Of a stretch of 8,273 nucleotides of DNA, positions 6,790-8,273 are shown in pieces. How positions within the stretch are numbered: position 1 is the stretch's first letter; each line of letters opens with the position of its first letter. The position numbers and the translations under genes were made by a program. The DNA is from Bacteriovoracaceae bacterium (lineage in GTDB: Bacteria; Bdellovibrionota; Bacteriovoracia; Bacteriovoracales; Bacteriovoracaceae): the NCBI GenBank assembly GCA_947440875.1, contig CANETG010000110.1, positions 1 through 8,273 of the forward strand, in the 5' to 3' direction. The notes beneath the pieces are model-generated. The model had not been told where the DNA came from and did not search any database. It was given only the letters and a program-made list of their open reading frames with translations.

Positions 6790-8273
6790 CTATTCTTCTT
6801 TAAGCCACTGAAATCCAAGCTCCTTGGTCTGCGCAGGATTCGGTCGCGAGGGAGAGCTTGCCATGAGATCTGTCGCCGAAGCCGTCTTGGGAAATGCAAT
6901 CACATCACGGATAGAATCAGTCTTGGCCAGAAGCATCGTGACCCGATCCATTCCGAAGGCCATTCCTGCGTGAGGAGGAGTGCCGTATTTCAGTGCCTCG
7001 ATGAAGAAACCAAACTGATGTTGAGCTTCTTCCGGAGTGAAGCCAAGGAGCTCGAACATTCTTGATTGTTGAGTGTTATCAAAAATTCTCATGGAGCCAC
7101 CACCGATTTCGTATCCATTACAGACGATGTCGTAGGCATAGGCCTTCACATCTTTAATTTTAGATTTATCAGTCGAGAAATAAAGTTCTACGTCTTCATC
7201 TTTAGGTCGCGTGAACGGATGATGTTTGGCGTGTAGAGTATTGGCCTCAGCGTCGTAATCAAAGAGCGGAAAATCATAGACCCAAAGGAAGGCGTAGATA
7301 TCAGGGTTGATGAGATTAAAAGTTTTACCGAAATGTCTTCTTAAAGCATCCGCACAGTCATGGGCGATGTTTTCATTTTTATCGGCCGTAAAGAAAAACC
7401 AACCATCCCCTTTCGGATTTCCTTGGGCGACCGCGCGGTCCGACAGCGTACTCAAGAGACCTGCATCTACGAATTTCGAGATTCCACCCGTGACAGCACC
7501 ATTTTCGACCTTGAACCACGCCACACCTTTACCGCCGTATGGCTTAACGATCTCAACGAGCGCATCAATCTCTTTACGAGCGAGTGTCCCCATCGTCGCA
7601 GGGATGAACATCGCTTTGACCATGCCGTATTTAGCTGCCGCAACTTCCGAAAATGTTGTGAAGTTTGATGTTTTAAATAAATCAGTGACGACAAATTGTT
7701 TCAGACCAAAACGCACATCGGGTTTATCCGATCCGTAATCTTTCATCACTTCGTCGTAGGAAATAGATTTCATTTCGAAATCCGGTGCCATGTCGAACAC
7801 ACCTTTCACGACGTGGGTCGCAAGATTCTTCATGTATTCAAGCGTCGGAAAGGAAACTTCGATATCGATCTGAGTAAACTCTGGCTGGCGGTCAGCGCGC
7901 AGATCCTCATCTCGAAAGCAGCGACAAATTTGAAAGTATTTATCTGTGTTCGCGATCATCAGAAGCTGCTTCAGGGTCTGCGGAGACTGAGGAAGAGCGT
8001 AAACTTTTCCGGGGTGGACTCGTGACGGAACGATGTAGTCGCGAGCACCTTCGGGGGTCGTCTTATAAAGAATCGGTGTTTCGACTTCGATGAAATCAAG
8101 AGCGTAAAGAGATTCACGTACTTTTCTCACGGACTTCGATCGAAGAGAAAGAATGTCTTGCAGTCGTTTCGAACGAAGATCCAGGTAACGGTAACGAAGA
8201 CGAAGATCTTCCGTCGCCTGAACCATCCCATGCGGAAGAAAAGGCACTTCTTCTGCGAGCGAAAGTAAACGAA
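6790..8273 (-). CDS. aspS: Aspartyl-tRNA synthetase AspRS (5' end outside window)
   Basis: AspRS is a class IIb synthetase that activates aspartate with ATP and transfers it to tRNA-Asp. The frame is open from the right edge to TAG 6792-6790, about 494 codons; the GTG at 8247 is internal. Missing is the N-terminal anticodon-binding OB-fold, roughly 100 residues in the family. Visible parts in order are the RLRYRYLDLRS hinge region, motif 1 (FIEVETPIL), the flipping-loop region LPQSPQTLKQLLM, motif 2 (YFQICRCFRDEDLRADRQPEFTQ with its ATP-binding arginine), a GAD-type insertion typical of bacterial AspRS (for example IDALVEIVKPYGGKGVAWFK), GYEIGGGSMRI, and motif 3 GMAFGMDRVTMLLA followed by SIRDVIAFPKT. 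Whether it is discriminating or also charges tRNA-Asn cannot be decided without the N-terminal domain. It converges with the RDD-like gene. Confidence 0.97.
   Translation of the reverse strand, partial: RLLSLAEEVPFLPHGMVQATEDLRLRYRYLDLRSKRLQDILSLRSKSVRKVRESLYALDFIEVETPILYKTTPEGARDYIVPSRVHPGKVYALPQSPQTLKQLLMIANTDKYFQICRCFRDEDLRADRQPEFTQIDIEVSFPTLEYMKNLATHVVKGVFDMAPDFEMKSISYDEVMKDYGSDKPDVRFGLKQFVVTDLFKTSNFTTFSEVAAAKYGMVKAMFIPATMGTLARKEIDALVEIVKPYGGKGVAWFKVENGAVTGGISKFVDAGLLSTLSDRAVAQGNPKGDGWFFFTADKNENIAHDCADALRRHFGKTFNLINPDIYAFLWVYDFPLFDYDAEANTLHAKHHPFTRPKDEDVELYFSTDKSKIKDVKAYAYDIVCNGYEIGGGSMRIFDNTQQSRMFELLGFTPEEAQHQFGFFIEALKYGTPPHAGMAFGMDRVTMLLAKTDSIRDVIAFPKTASATDLMASSPSRPNPAQTKELGFQWLKEE

Noticed and set aside
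6769..6792. Imperfect palindrome TAGTGAC/GCCACTA overlapping the aspS stop, considered as a terminator.
   Set aside because: Only 7 pairs including one G-T, a 10-base loop, and no T-run on the minus strand after it.
7307..7738. 143-codon open frame on the plus strand inside aspS, with an overlapping 102-codon frame.
   Set aside because: It lies entirely antisense to well-conserved AspRS coding sequence and its product has no recognisable motif or ribosome site; it is a shadow of codon use in aspS.

Overview
The window looks like chromosomal housekeeping DNA from a Gram-negative bacterium. Base composition looks intermediate, with no obvious shift between genes. It carries part of a lipopolysaccharide (LPS) export operon joined to rpoN, the arrangement usual in Proteobacteria. 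A Bdellovibrionota or other delta-type lineage is my guess from the style of the proteins and the fused LptC-LptA-like gene; nothing here proves it. I see no insertion sequence, phage, CRISPR array, tRNA or rRNA.

Layout. Positions 1-3058 (minus strand) hold a compact operon read right to left: an LptC/LptA-like fusion protein (3058-2057), the ABC ATPase LptB (2052-1327) and sigma-54 RpoN (1315 to beyond the left edge). Gaps are 4 and 11 bases. A 72-base divergent region (3059-3130) separates this operon from mutS (3131-5827, plus). mutS is followed 45 bases later by a small RDD-like membrane protein gene (start taken as 5873). A 14-pair inverted repeat with a single bulged base covers part of the ribosome binding site and the start codon of that gene. 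Positions 6443-6789 carry no convincing full-length gene but hold gene-like fragments on the minus strand, including a 56-codon open frame (6625-6455). The right end (8273-6790, minus) is aspS lacking its 5' part.

How the genes work together. LptB supplies ATP hydrolysis for LPS extraction from the inner membrane. The LptC/LptA-like protein would provide the membrane anchor and periplasmic bridge. RpoN directs transcription at -24/-12 promoters. MutS recognises mismatches and AspRS charges tRNA-Asp; neither has an evident functional link to the LPS genes.

Most worth a second look: the long hairpin at the mutS/RDD junction, which could make translation of the membrane protein depend on ribosomes finishing mutS; the LptC-LptA-like fusion; and the gene-like fragments before aspS. 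No clearly novel defence or mobile system is visible.
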